From Actinophytocola xinjiangensis (lineage in GTDB: Bacteria; Actinomycetota; Actinomycetes; Mycobacteriales; Pseudonocardiaceae), in contig NZ_MSIF01000005.1 in the NCBI RefSeq assembly GCF_001921215.1, positions 248,001 to 312,000 on the forward strand: 64,000 nucleotides of DNA, in the 5' to 3' direction. The translations under genes were made by a program, and so were the position numbers. Under the pieces are notes generated by a model. That model saw nothing but the letters and a program-made list of their open reading frames with translations, did not search any database and had not been told where the DNA came from. Each line of letters begins with the position of its first letter. Within the stretch, counting starts at the first letter, position 1. Positions 55,913 through 64,000 of this stretch are shown here, in pieces.

Positions 55913-56746
55913 TCATGTCCTCCCGTAGCCGGCCACCAGGACCGACACGGTGACCCGTACCGGTTCGGGCAGCGCCAGTACCCGTTCCCGCAGGACCTGC
56001 GCGCCGACGTGCCAGGCGCTGGGTCCCATCCCGACCAATGACAGCACGTCGTCGTGGAGCAGTTCCAGTCCGAACTCCACAACGTCGCGTGTGGACGGTT
56101 CGAAGGGTCCGGCGAGCGCGGCGGTCACCTGGCGGTGCTTGTCCGGTGGAACCGTCAGCAGCCCGAGCCCGGCGACCAGGCCGGCGAGGTGCGCCTCGGT
56201 CGGCGTGACCACCACCAGCGTCCCGCCGGGGGCGACGACCCTGGCCAGCTCGGCCGGGTTGCGCGGGGCGAACACGTTGAGCGCCACGGAGATCGCGGCG
56301 TCGCGCACCGGCAGCGGCGCCCAGACGTCACAGCCGACCGCACCGAGCCGGGGGTGGGCGCGGGCGGCGCGGCGCAGGGCCGGTTTGCTGATCTCCAGGG
56401 CGATCCCGACCCGCCGGGGGTCGGCGTCGAGGACCTGGGCCAGGTAGTGGCCGGTGCCGGCGCCGACATCCACCACACAGCCCGCCACACACCCGGCGCC
56501 GGACGCGGCGGCGGTGATGGCCTCGGCGATGGGCCGGTAGTGGCCGGCGTCGAGGAACGCGGCGCGGGCGGTGACCATGTCGGCGGTGTCGCCCCGCAGC
56601 GAGGTGGGGGCCGCGAGCAGGGTCACGTAGCCCTGGCGGGCCACGTCGAAGGCGTGGCCGGCGGCGCACCGCAGCTGCTGGCCGGCGACGGTCAGCGTCG
56701 CCGCGCAGTGCGGGCAGGCCAGGTAGGGGGTGACGTCGGCGAGCAT
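55913..56746 (-). CDS. 23S rRNA (guanine-N1)-methyltransferase, RlmA/TlrB-like
   Basis: A 277-residue methyltransferase. The N-terminal zinc finger is YLACPHCAATL then LRCAAGHAFD, followed by VARQGYVTLL and a SAM-binding domain (CVVDVGAGTGHYLAQVLD, VGCDVWAPLPVRD, FAPRNPAELARVV). This is the RlmA(I)/(II) pattern, which methylates G745 or G748 in helix 35 of 23S rRNA. The TlrB subgroup gives tylosin resistance with a partner enzyme. Whether this is a housekeeping or resistance enzyme cannot be read. It starts one base after the decarboxylase stop. Confidence 0.88.
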   Translation of the reverse strand: MLADVTPYLACPHCAATLTVAGQQLRCAAGHAFDVARQGYVTLLAAPTSLRGDTADMVTARAAFLDAGHYRPIAEAITAAASGAGCVAGCVVDVGAGTGHYLAQVLDADPRRVGIALEISKPALRRAARAHPRLGAVGCDVWAPLPVRDAAISVALNVFAPRNPAELARVVAPGGTLVVVTPTEAHLAGLVAGLGLLTVPPDKHRQVTAALAGPFEPSTRDVVEFGLELLHDDVLSLVGMGPSAWHVGAQVLRERVLALPEPVRVTVSVLVAGYGRT

Positions 56747-56747
56747 G

Positions 56748-58097
56748 TCAGGCGGCCAGGTCCTCGATCCGCTGGTGGAGACGCTCGACCCGCGACAGCG
56801 ACTCGGGCTTCATCAGGACGCTGCGCAGCAGGCGCGCGCGGTCGCGGTCGGCCACCAGGGCGGGGTGGCGGCGGGTGAGGTCGGCGGCCGTGGCGGTCAG
56901 CACCGACAGGAAGACCGGGTCCGGGGCGCGCATGCTCTCGGTGAAGACGCGGGCGGTGGCGGCGTCGACGGCCGAGAGCGTGTCGCGACGGGGGAAGTAG
57001 GTCACGATGTCCAGTTCTGGTGTCTGGTGCAGGTCGAGCACCGGCGACTTCTCCAGCAGGTCCGCCCAGGTCAGGGCGGCCCGGCGGCCGGCGGCGAGGA
57101 ACTCGCCGAGGCCCTCGCGGGTCGGCGGGATGACCTGGAGGGTCAGCCACAGGGCGGCGGCGACGGCGCCGGGGCGGGAGCACTCCAGGCTGATCTCACC
57201 CAGGTGCAGGTCGCCGTCGGTGAAGTAGGTGTAGGGCGAGTCGTGGCGGTAGAACCGCTCGACCGTCGGGTCGGCGAACAGGACCGCGCCGCAGCCGTAC
57301 GGTTGCAGGCCGTGCTTGTGCGGGTCGATGACGACCGAGTCGCAGTGCGCGATCGCCCGCCACGGACGCGGGTCGACGAGCGGGTCGTCGCCGGCCAGCA
57401 GGGTGAAGAAGCCACCGTAGGCGGCGTCGACGTGCAGGCGCACGCCATAGCGTTCACGCAGGGCCAGGGCGTCGTGGATCGGGTCGACCGCGCCGAGGCC
57501 GGTGGTGCCGGCGGTCAGCACGACCGTGCCGACGGTGCCGGTGTCCAGCAGGTCGGTGAGCGCGTCGAGGTCCATCCGGCCGGCGGCGTCGACCGCGACC
57601 GGGTGGGCCGGCACGCCGAGCAGGTGGCACATCCTGGCGTGGGTGTAGTGGGCCTGCGCGCTGAACGCCACGCCCAGGCCCGGGTGTGACTCGCGGGCCA
57701 CGAACAGGGCCTCCAGGTTCGCGACCGTGCCGCCGCCGGTCAGGTGGCCGAGGTGCTCGCCGAAGCCGACCATGCCGGCGAGCGCGGCGATGGCCTCGAC
57801 CTCCATCCGCGCGGTGGCCGGGCCGCCGTCCAGGGCGTGGTTGTTGGGGTTGACCAGCATGGCCGTCAGGTACCCGGCGACCGCGACCGGATGCGGGGGC
57901 TTGAGCATCTGGCCCGCGTAGTCGGGGTGGAAGTACGGGTAGTTGTCGGTCAGCCGCTCGGTCAGTTCGGTGAACGCGGCCTGGAACCGGTCCGGGTCGA
58001 CCCGCTGGGCGGGGTGCTCCGGGTAGTCGGCGAAGCCGCGCTGCCAGCGGTGGACCGCGTCCAGGCCCTGGCCGAGCCAGCCCGCGAGATCAGTCAT
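56748..58097 (-). CDS. PLP-dependent group II decarboxylase
   Basis: A 449-residue fold-type I PLP enzyme. HVDAAYGGFFTLLAG holds the Asp that contacts the pyridine ring, and VVIDPHKHGLQPYGCGAVL holds the cofactor lysine (PHKH). LTGGGTVANLEALFVARE matches the phosphate-binding loop. Group II decarboxylases act on aspartate, glutamate, tyrosine, tryptophan or diaminobutyrate; the substrate cannot be told. It is the first gene of a tight operon with the RlmA-like and Gfo/Idh genes, an unusual combination. Confidence 0.9.
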   Translation of the reverse strand: MTDLAGWLGQGLDAVHRWQRGFADYPEHPAQRVDPDRFQAAFTELTERLTDNYPYFHPDYAGQMLKPPHPVAVAGYLTAMLVNPNNHALDGGPATARMEVEAIAALAGMVGFGEHLGHLTGGGTVANLEALFVARESHPGLGVAFSAQAHYTHARMCHLLGVPAHPVAVDAAGRMDLDALTDLLDTGTVGTVVLTAGTTGLGAVDPIHDALALRERYGVRLHVDAAYGGFFTLLAGDDPLVDPRPWRAIAHCDSVVIDPHKHGLQPYGCGAVLFADPTVERFYRHDSPYTYFTDGDLHLGEISLECSRPGAVAAALWLTLQVIPPTREGLGEFLAAGRRAALTWADLLEKSPVLDLHQTPELDIVTYFPRRDTLSAVDAATARVFTESMRAPDPVFLSVLTATAADLTRRHPALVADRDRARLLRSVLMKPESLSRVERLHQRIEDLAA

Positions 58098-58156
58098 GGG
58101 CTACACGATCGCACGGGCTCGCGCGGGGGTCGCGCGGGTCGGTCAGCGCGGGTCGG

Positions 58157-59086
58157 TCAGCGCGGGCGGCGGGTGCGTACCAGGCGGAGCAGGGCGGCGC
58201 CGCAGAGCGACAACGCGGACCCGAGGACGACGAGCAGGCCGAGGTTGCCGCCGGTCTGGGCGAGCGGCTGGTGGGGCTTGGTCGTCGTGCTGGGCGGCGT
58301 GCTGGGCGGCGTGCTGGGCGGCGCGGTCGTGGTGGTCGTCGTGGTGCTGGTCGACGGGGTCGTTGTCGACGGGGTGGTGGTCGTGGTCGACGGCGTCGTC
58401 GTGGTGGTGGACGTCGACGGGGTGGTGGACGTGGTCGACGGCGTGGTGGTGGTCGTGGACGTCGTCGTGTGGGTGGTCGTCGTGTGGGTGGTCGTGGTGT
58501 GGGTGGTGGTCGTGGTCGGGCGGGTCGTGGTGGTCGTCGGGCGCGTCGTGGTCGTGGTCGGGCGCGTCGTGGTGGTCGTCGGACGCGTCGTGGTCGTCGT
58601 CGGACGCGTCGTGGTCGTCGTCGGACGCGTCGTGGTCGTCGTCGGACGCGTCGTGGTCGTGTGCGTCGACGTTGTGGGCCGCGTCGACGTCGTGTGCGTC
58701 GTGGTGGTGGGCCGCGTGGACGTGGAGTGCGTCGTCGTCGTGGGCCGCGTCGACGTCGAGTGGGTCGAGGTCGTGGGCCGCGTCGACGTCGAGTGCGTTG
58801 ACGTCGTGGGGCGGGTCGACGTGGAGTGGGTGGGGCGCGTGGACGTCGAGTGGGTCGACGTCGTGGGGCGCGTGGAGGTGCCGGTGGAGGTCGAGTGGGT
58901 GGTGTCCGTCGAGCCTGGCCGGGTGATGTTCGGGCCGGTGATGGAGGGCCGGGTGATCGTCGGGCCCTGATGGGCGCCGGGGCCCCCGGCCGGTTCGGAG
59001 GACGCCGGGCCGGCGACACCGAACAGCGCCGCGGTCGCGAACACCGTCATCGTTATTCCGCCAGTGGCAACGAGGAACCGACGCAT
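58157..59086 (-). CDS. Thr-rich, sortase-anchored surface protein (LAQTG)
   Basis: A 309-residue protein. A signal peptide (MRRFLVATGGITMTVFATAA) precedes a stalk of about 230 residues made of STRPTT, TTTRPT and TTST repeats. PLAQTGGNLG follows, then a hydrophobic helix (LLVVLGSALSLCGAALL) and a basic tail RTRRPR. LAxTG is the class E sortase signal of high-GC actinobacteria. The stalk has no globular domain and is an ideal acceptor for O-mannosylation by the PMT encoded at 42553. The repeat DNA (58340-58880) is likely prone to length change. A Val-rich frame on the opposite strand is its mirror, not a gene. Confidence 0.88.
   Translation of the reverse strand: MRRFLVATGGITMTVFATAALFGVAGPASSEPAGGPGAHQGPTITRPSITGPNITRPGSTDTTHSTSTGTSTRPTTSTHSTSTRPTHSTSTRPTTSTHSTSTRPTTSTHSTSTRPTTTTHSTSTRPTTTTHTTSTRPTTSTHTTTTRPTTTTTRPTTTTTRPTTTTTRPTTTTTRPTTTTTRPTTTTTRPTTTTTHTTTTHTTTTHTTTSTTTTTPSTTSTTPSTSTTTTTPSTTTTTPSTTTPSTSTTTTTTTAPPSTPPSTPPSTTTKPHQPLAQTGGNLGLLVVLGSALSLCGAALLRLVRTRRPR
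58440..58880. repeat. Thr-stalk coding minisatellite
   Basis: Short imperfect tandem units based on gtggtcgtcggacgcgtc and related 18-24-base words repeat through this interval. The units gtggtcgtcg-gacgcgtc at about 58560-58660 are nearly identical. Recombination or slippage here would change stalk length in frame. Confidence 0.7.
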
Positions 59087-59186
59087 GTCATCACTCCGTA
59101 CTGGTCAGCCCAACACCCCGACCGACCAGTCTTACCACCAGGTCAAACGCCTCCACATCTTCAAGTCCACTGTGTACACGGAAGGG

Positions 59187-60227
59187 TTAACCGGCCGACC
59201 AGCGCAGCGCGGTCTCGGTGAGCGCGGCCCGCGCGCCGGCCCCCAGGTCGCGGACCACGTCGGCGGCCGGGGCGGTCCTGGCGAACTCGTGGGCCTGCCC
59301 GGCCCACAGCGACATCGCCTCCGGGTCGCCGGCCTGGCGCAGGACCTTGGTCAGGTGGTGGATGTGCGGGTAGGCGGCCGGCGCGGCGGCGGTGTGCTCG
59401 ACGAGGAACCGGTTGACCAGTCCCCTGGCGGGCCGGCCGGTGAACGCGCGGGTCACGGCGGTGGGCCGGTCGCCGGGCAGGGACGCGCGGTGCACGGGGT
59501 TGGTGCCGGCCTCGGGACAGGCGAGGAACATCGTGCCGAGTTGGGCGGCGCGGGCGCCGGCGACGAGCACGGCGGCCACGTCGCGCCCGCCGGACAGGCC
59601 GCCGGCGGCGATGAGCGGCACGGTGACGGCGGCGGAGACCTTGCGCAGCAACGGGAGCAGCGCGGTGTCGTCGACCGGGTCGGTGTTGTGGAAGGTGCCG
59701 CGGTGCCCGCCGGCCTCGGTGCCCTGCACGCACAGGGCGTCGGCGCCGGCGGCGGCGGCGGTGAGGGCCTCGCCGGCGGAGGTGACGGTGACCACGGTGG
59801 TGCAGCCGGCCTCGCGCAGTTCGGTCAGCACGGTCGGGTCGGGGCAGCCGAAGGTGAAGCTGACCACCGGCACCTGTTCCTCCTGGACCAGGGCGAGTTT
59901 GGCGGCCCAGGCGTCGTCGTCGTCGGCCGGGTCGGCCAGTTCGACCCGGTAGCGGCGGGCCTCGGCGGCCAGGCGTTCCCGGTAGGTCGCCAGCGCCTCA
60001 CCGTCCACAGTGGAGGTGTCGGGGACGAAGATGTTGATCCCGAACGGCTCGGCGGTCAGTGTCCTGGTGGTGGCGATCTGCTCGCGGACGGCGTCGGCGG
60101 TGCGGTAGCCGGCGGCCAGGAAGCCGAGGCCGCCCGCGTTGGACACGGCGGCGGCGAGCGCGGGTGTCGACACGCCACCGGCCATCGGCGCCTGCACGAT
60201 CGGCTGGGACAACTGGTCGAGAATCAT
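59187..60227 (-). CDS. Nitronate monooxygenase family protein
   Basis: A 346-residue FMN-dependent TIM-barrel protein. QPIVQAPMAGGVSTPALAAAVSNAGGLGFLAAGY at the N-terminus, CVQGTEAGGHRGTF and AAGGLSGGRDVAAVLVAGARAAQLGTMFL are family signatures. The family oxidises alkyl nitronates such as propionate 3-nitronate; some members are enoyl reductases. The ATG overlaps the stop of the fused aminodeoxychorismate synthase (ATGA, 60224-60227), so they are co-translated. Confidence 0.9.
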   Translation of the reverse strand: MILDQLSQPIVQAPMAGGVSTPALAAAVSNAGGLGFLAAGYRTADAVREQIATTRTLTAEPFGINIFVPDTSTVDGEALATYRERLAAEARRYRVELADPADDDDAWAAKLALVQEEQVPVVSFTFGCPDPTVLTELREAGCTTVVTVTSAGEALTAAAAGADALCVQGTEAGGHRGTFHNTDPVDDTALLPLLRKVSAAVTVPLIAAGGLSGGRDVAAVLVAGARAAQLGTMFLACPEAGTNPVHRASLPGDRPTAVTRAFTGRPARGLVNRFLVEHTAAAPAAYPHIHHLTKVLRQAGDPEAMSLWAGQAHEFARTAPAADVVRDLGAGARAALTETALRWSAG

Positions 60228-62215
60228 TCAGGGAACTCCTGGTCAAGCAGCCTGAGCAGCGGGGTGGCCTTCACCGCGGTCTCGGCGACCTCGCCGTCCG
60301 GGTCGGAGAGCGCGATGACCGCACCACCGACGCCGTAGGACACCCGGTCCGGCTCGACCACGAGCGTGCGGATAACGATACTGAAGTCCGCCGCGCCGTT
60401 GCGCGAGAAGTACCCCAAAGCGCCCGAGTACACACCTCTCGGCCCGCCTTCGAGACGGTCGATGATCTCCATGGTGCGTTTCTTGGGGGCCCCGGTCATG
60501 GAGCCGCCGGGGAAGGCGGCCCGCACGCAGTCCACGGCGGTCGCGTCGGCCCGCAGCCGTGCACGGACCGTCGACACGAGCTGGTGCACGGTCGGATGCG
60601 TCTCCACGGCGAACAGTTCCGGCACGCTGACCGACCCCAGTTCGGCGACGACACCCAGGTCGTTGCGCACCAGGTCGACGATCATCAGGTTCTCCGCCCG
60701 GTCCTTGGCGCTGGCGGCCAGCTCCGCACGCAGTCGTTGATCGTCCATTTCGGACTCTCCGCGTGGGCGGGTGCCCTTGATCGGCCGGGACTCGGCCAGC
60801 CCGTCGGGGCTCACCCGCAGGAACCGCTCGGGCGACGCGCTCAGCACACTGCGTTCGCCCAGGCGCAGCAGGGCGGCGAACGGCTCGGGGTTGTCCCGGC
60901 GTAATCGCCGGTAGGCGGGCCACGGGTCGAGCTTGCCGTCGGCGACGAGCTGGTTGGTCAGGCACACCTCGTAGCTCTCGCCGGCGACGATCTCGGCCTG
61001 GCTGCGGGCGATCAGGTCCAGGTACCCGGCCCGGTCGTGCCGGGCGCGCAACGCCCCCAGTTCCGGGGCGGGCGGGTGTTCGCCCAGCGGACCCAGACCG
61101 GTCAGGGTGGCCTCGGTGTCGGCGAGCCAGGCGAGGTTGTGCGCGTGCGGCACGGCGAGCAGGTGGACCGCGCGCTCGTGGTGGTCGACGACCACCGCAC
61201 GGTCCGGGGAGATCATCGCCGCGTCCGGCGCGTCGGCGCGGTGGGCGATGTCCCCGCCGCACTCGGCCTTCAGCTCGTAGCCGAGATGACCGACCCAACC
61301 CAGGGCGAAGTCGAACGGCAGCCCGGCGGGGAGATCGGCCCGGCCGTCGGCCAGGTCGGCGGCCAGCCAGTCCAAAAAGGACTCACGGACGACGGTGTCG
61401 CCGTCGCGGGAGCGGACGGTGACCTCGCCGGCGGCGACGTCGGCGGTGGCCACCCTGGCGAGCGGTCCGCTGGCGTCACCGAGGAAGGAGAACCGCCCGC
61501 CGGCCGCGCTGTCCAGCCAGAACGCCCACGCCGACTCCCGGTACAGCGCGTCGAACACCGCCTCGGCCTCGACATCGGTGTCCAGGCGACGGTGCAGCAG
61601 CGTCGGCGCGGCCGGCCGTCGCCTGGGGCCACGCACCGGAATGCTCCCCCGCTCGCCCAGGAAGTTGGCCAACAGCCGGTGCCCGTGCTCGGTGTGGATG
61701 GACTCCGGGTGGAACTGCACGCCCCACTGCGGCCGGGTGCGGTGCCGCACGGCCATCAGCACCCCGTCCTCGGCGCTGGCCACCGCCTCCAGGTCGGCCG
61801 GCAGACCGGAGACGGCCAGCGAGTGGTAGCGCACCGCGGTGAACGGCGATGGCAGGCCGGCGAAGATCCCGGCGCGGTCGTGGTGGATCCGGGAGACCAG
61901 CCCGTGCCGGGGTTCGGGCGCCGGGCCGACGACACCGCCGTAGGCGTGGCAGATCCCCTGGTGGCCCAGGCACACGCCGAGCAGCGGACGCGTGCCGGCC
62001 CGGATGATCTCGCCGCAGACACCGAAGTCCGCCGGCCGGTCGGGCCGCCCCGGCCCCGGCGAGATGATCACGTTGTCGTAGCCGGCGAGGTCGGCCGGCG
62101 CCCAGCCCGGCTGGTCGTTGCGCACCACGTCGGGCCGTGCACCGGTCACCGCACCGACGAGGTGCACCAGGTTGACGGTGAACGAGTCGTGGTTGTCGAC
62201 CACCAGGGTGCGCAC
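60224..62215 (-). CDS. pabAB: Fused aminodeoxychorismate synthase (glutaminase + component I)
   Basis: A 663-residue fusion. The N-terminal class I glutamine amidotransferase has VVDNHDSFTVNLVH, the nucleophile LLGVCLGHQG and the His/Glu of VQFHPESIHTEHG. The C-terminal chorismate-binding domain has SPERFLRVSPDGLAESRPIKGT and CVRAAFPGGSMTGAPKKRTM. It makes 4-amino-4-deoxychorismate from chorismate and glutamine for p-aminobenzoate. The fused form occurs both in folate synthesis and in antibiotic clusters. The GTG at 62215 (VRTLVVDNHDS) is preferred to 62251. It is translationally coupled to the nitronate monooxygenase downstream. Confidence 0.93.
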   Translation of the reverse strand: MRTLVVDNHDSFTVNLVHLVGAVTGARPDVVRNDQPGWAPADLAGYDNVIISPGPGRPDRPADFGVCGEIIRAGTRPLLGVCLGHQGICHAYGGVVGPAPEPRHGLVSRIHHDRAGIFAGLPSPFTAVRYHSLAVSGLPADLEAVASAEDGVLMAVRHRTRPQWGVQFHPESIHTEHGHRLLANFLGERGSIPVRGPRRRPAAPTLLHRRLDTDVEAEAVFDALYRESAWAFWLDSAAGGRFSFLGDASGPLARVATADVAAGEVTVRSRDGDTVVRESFLDWLAADLADGRADLPAGLPFDFALGWVGHLGYELKAECGGDIAHRADAPDAAMISPDRAVVVDHHERAVHLLAVPHAHNLAWLADTEATLTGLGPLGEHPPAPELGALRARHDRAGYLDLIARSQAEIVAGESYEVCLTNQLVADGKLDPWPAYRRLRRDNPEPFAALLRLGERSVLSASPERFLRVSPDGLAESRPIKGTRPRGESEMDDQRLRAELAASAKDRAENLMIVDLVRNDLGVVAELGSVSVPELFAVETHPTVHQLVSTVRARLRADATAVDCVRAAFPGGSMTGAPKKRTMEIIDRLEGGPRGVYSGALGYFSRNGAADFSIVIRTLVVEPDRVSYGVGGAVIALSDPDGEVAETAVKATPLLRLLDQEFPE

Positions 62216-62379
62216 GCCCGGAGCGTGACCGATCGGTGGGGTGGCGCGCAAGGACGTGGGACTGGCCGATGACGTGGGCCTCCGCTCCCGTCACCGGCCA
62301 GGGTGCTTCCATGGTGACCTGGGCCACGCCGGTGGACAACGCGGCTCGACCACCGCTCGACGCCGACGAACCTCAACAG

Positions 62380-63096
62380 CTAGCGGCGCTCACCAGGTCG
62401 TCCGGGGGCGGTGGCGGCGACCAGGAACATCGGCATCGCCACGAACAGCCGGTCCCGTTCGGCCCGGTCGCGCTGTTCGGCGAGCCAGTCGGGCGGCGCG
62501 TCCAGCGTGCCGAGCACCGGCAGGCTCTCCGGCCCGGTGAACACGGCGGTCACCACCTCGACGACCGGATCGGTGAACCCCGCGTCGAGCAGCAGCGCGC
62601 GGTAGGCCCGCGCGACCCTCGGTGAGGCCACCCGGTCGGCCCGCCGCGCCACGATCCGCCTGGTCGTCGCCGGGTCGTCGGAGTCGATGACCATCGTGTC
62701 CCAGTCCTGGCCGAGCAGCACGGCCCGGCCGCCGGGGGCCAGCACCCGCCGGGCCTCGCGCACCGCGTCGGCCGGGCGGTCCAGCGCGTGCAGCACCTTG
62801 TCCGCCCGGTACCCGCCGACCGTGCCGTCGTCGAACGGCAGCGCCAGCGCGTCCCCGGCACGGAAGCGCGGACCCCAGCGTTGCCGCGCGGCGGTCAGCA
62901 TCCCCTCGTCGAGGTCGACGCCCACGGCGTTCGCGCCGCGTTCGGTCAGTTCGGCGACCGCCCGGCCGCCGCCGCAGCCCACGTCCACCACGACCTGGTC
63001 GCGGACCTCCCCCAACAGCTCGTAACTGCGTTCCCGCACCTCCACGGCCCAGGGCATCCGCTCGGCGAGGTCCAACACGGCCAACAGGTTCGACAT
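62380..63096 (-). CDS. Class I SAM-dependent methyltransferase
   Basis: A 238-residue methyltransferase. VVVDVGCGGGRAVAELTERG is motif I, AVGVDLDEGML the acidic motif, and FRAGDALALPFDDGTV and APGGRAVLLGQDW complete the UbiE-type fold. The substrate is unknown, probably a small molecule. It is divergent from an MFS exporter across a 86-bp gap with two operator-like dyads, suggesting shared regulation. Confidence 0.88.
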   Translation of the reverse strand: MSNLLAVLDLAERMPWAVEVRERSYELLGEVRDQVVVDVGCGGGRAVAELTERGANAVGVDLDEGMLTAARQRWGPRFRAGDALALPFDDGTVGGYRADKVLHALDRPADAVREARRVLAPGGRAVLLGQDWDTMVIDSDDPATTRRIVARRADRVASPRVARAYRALLLDAGFTDPVVEVVTAVFTGPESLPVLGTLDAPPDWLAEQRDRAERDRLFVAMPMFLVAATAPGRPGERR

Positions 63097-63114
63097 ACCG
63101 ACGATGGTGCGACC

Positions 63115-63164
63115 TCAGGTCGACCTGAAGTCAAACCCGGGAATTGACCTCGACCTTGGTCGAG
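63115..63164. promoter_or_regulatory. Operator-like dyads between methyltransferase and MFS exporter
   Basis: tcaggtcgacctga (63115-63128) is a perfect 14-bp palindrome. ctcgacc-tt-ggtcgag (63149-63164) is a second dyad. ttgacc at 63145-63150 could be a -35 for the exporter with caggat (63169-63174) as -10. The transcript would then start within a few bases of the ATG at 63183. The dyad would sit in the spacer, the geometry used by MerR-type regulators. Confidence 0.5.
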
Positions 63165-63182
63165 ATCTCAGGATGTGGGGTC

Positions 63183-64000
63183 ATGACGACACGCAGCGGA
63201 GAGGAAGCCGCCCTCGCCGGCCGCCGGGAGTGGATCGGCCTCGCGGTCCTCGCGCTCCCCGCGCTGCTCGCCTCGCTGGAGCTCACGGTCACCAACCTCG
63301 CCCTGCCCTCGATCGCCGGGGACCTGCTGGCGAGCGGCACCCAGTTGCTGTGGACCGTGGACCTCTACGCGTTCCTGCTCGCCGGGTCGCTGATCATGAT
63401 GGGTGCCTGGGGCGACCGGATCGGCCGCCGGCGGGTCCTGCTGGTCGGGTCGGCCGGCTACGGCGCGGCGTCGCTGCTGGCGGCCTACGCGACCAGCATC
63501 GAGATGCTGATCACCGCGCGCGGGCTGATGGGCATCGCCGGCGCCACCCTGATGCCCTCGACGCTGGCGCTGGCGACCGCGCTGTTCCCCCACCCCCGGC
63601 AGCGGGCGACCGCGATCGCCGTGATCGTCGCCAGCGTGTCGGCCGGCACGGCCATCGGGCCGCTGGTCGGCGGTTGGCTGCTCGACCGGTTCTGGTGGGG
63701 CTCGGCGTTCCTGCTGGCCGTGCCGGTGATGGCGGTGCTCCTGGTCCTGGTTCCGGTGCTGGTGCCCCGGGACCGGGGAACCGGCCGGGGCCGGCTGGAC
63801 GTGCTGAGCGCGCTGCTGTCGCTCGCGGCGGTGCTGCCGGTGGTGTTCGGCATCAAGCGGGTCGCCGCCGACGGCCTGTCCTGGACCGCCGTGCTGGCCG
63901 TCGCCGTGGGCGTCGCGGCGGCGGTGGTGTTCGCCGTGCGGCAGCGGCGGCTGCCCGAACCGTTCGTCGACCTCGGCCTGTTCCGCGACCGGACGTTCGC
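63183..64000 (+). CDS. MFS exporter, DHA2 (EmrB/QacA) type, cut by the right edge
   Basis: The frame starts at the ATG at 63183 (MTTRSGEEAALAGRREWIGL) and stays open for 272 codons to the end of the window. ELTVTNLALPSIAGDL is DHA2 motif C-like near helix 1, GAWGDRIGRRRVLLVGS is the MFS motif A loop, and GIAGATLMPSTLALATALFP follows. At least eight transmembrane segments are visible of the 14 expected. The family exports drugs and cations by proton antiport. No Shine-Dalgarno precedes the ATG, which suggests a leaderless transcript. Confidence 0.9.
   Translation, partial: MTTRSGEEAALAGRREWIGLAVLALPALLASLELTVTNLALPSIAGDLLASGTQLLWTVDLYAFLLAGSLIMMGAWGDRIGRRRVLLVGSAGYGAASLLAAYATSIEMLITARGLMGIAGATLMPSTLALATALFPHPRQRATAIAVIVASVSAGTAIGPLVGGWLLDRFWWGSAFLLAVPVMAVLLVLVPVLVPRDRGTGRGRLDVLSALLSLAAVLPVVFGIKRVAADGLSWTAVLAVAVGVAAAVVFAVRQRRLPEPFVDLGLFRDRTF

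Noticed and set aside
58500-58680. Possible CRISPR-like array
   Set aside because: Repeats are contiguous, unequal and in frame with a Thr-rich protein; there are no unique spacers.
57744-58970. 408-residue Val-rich plus-strand frame
   Set aside because: Reverse of the Thr codon repeats (ACC/ACG read as GGT/CGT) and of the decarboxylase N-terminus.
59187-64000. Antibiotic biosynthetic cluster around pabAB
   Set aside because: Fused PabAB alone is not enough; no PKS, NRPS or p-aminobenzoate-using enzyme is visible.

Overview
The window is a 64 kb piece of a high-GC actinobacterial chromosome, most likely from the Pseudonocardiaceae (Saccharothrix/Lentzea/Actinosynnema type). The family placement is inferred from gene content: resuscitation-promoting factor, protein O-mannosyltransferase, a LAxTG sortase substrate, DasABC-type sugar transport and a tricorn protease homologue. 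Much of the first 44 kb resembles the conserved actinobacterial housekeeping block known from Mycobacterium tuberculosis (eno - lpqU-like - mazG - mfd - glmU - prs - rplY - pth - acyl-AMP ligase - ispE - ksgA - rpfB - tatD - metG - rsmI - pmt), interrupted by lineage-specific insertions.

Layout. 1-7 kb: first five codons of enolase at the left edge; a small TPR protein; then, on the minus strand, a SurA-like lipoprotein, MazG, a tricorn protease and a membrane-anchored lytic transglycosylase in one tight array. 7.0-7.85 kb: an unstable intergenic patch with the stump of an HTH antitoxin-type gene, G/T-rich low-complexity DNA, and a 320-bp MITE-like element with 16-bp perfect terminal inverted repeats and a 5-bp target duplication. 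7.85-18 kb: mfd, an enoyl-CoA hydratase, a LysR regulator, two unassigned proteins, a PQQ-type sugar dehydrogenase lipoprotein, and a desaturase/TetR pair with two overlapping operator-like sites. 18.2-26 kb: tRNA-Gln, a diguanylate cyclase, glmU-prs-rplY-pth and an unusual DivIVA-domain protein with a very long Ala/Pro/Thr linker. 26-37 kb (minus strand): acyl-AMP ligase, ABC-F protein, ispE, a SAM-riboswitch cassette, ksgA, rpf, tatD, metG. 37-40 kb: PadR-regulated ABC exporter. 40-49.5 kb: SRPBCC protein, aldo/keto reductase, rsmI, pmt, an integral-membrane Ser/Thr kinase, prpE, lpdA. 49.5-54.6 kb: a chito-oligosaccharide uptake and hydrolysis locus (solute-binding protein, two permeases, GH20 hexosaminidase) with DasR-type operators. 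54.6-64 kb: oxidoreductase, RlmA-type methyltransferase and PLP decarboxylase in one operon; a Thr-rich sortase-anchored surface protein; nitronate monooxygenase plus fused aminodeoxychorismate synthase; a methyltransferase divergent from an MFS exporter cut by the right edge.

The most interesting item is the cassette at 30457-31733 (minus strand), inserted between ksgA and ispE. A SAM-I riboswitch has a closing stem that directly overlaps the Shine-Dalgarno of a 27-codon leader peptide. Downstream lies an orphan MetN-like protein with no MetI or MetQ gene beside it. It keeps the Walker A lysine and a methionine-binding-type NIL domain, but has lost the Q-loop glutamine, the catalytic glutamate and the H-switch histidine. 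I infer a methionine/SAM-responsive sensor or regulatory ATPase rather than a transporter motor. This is a hypothesis from motif reading and needs alignment and biochemistry.
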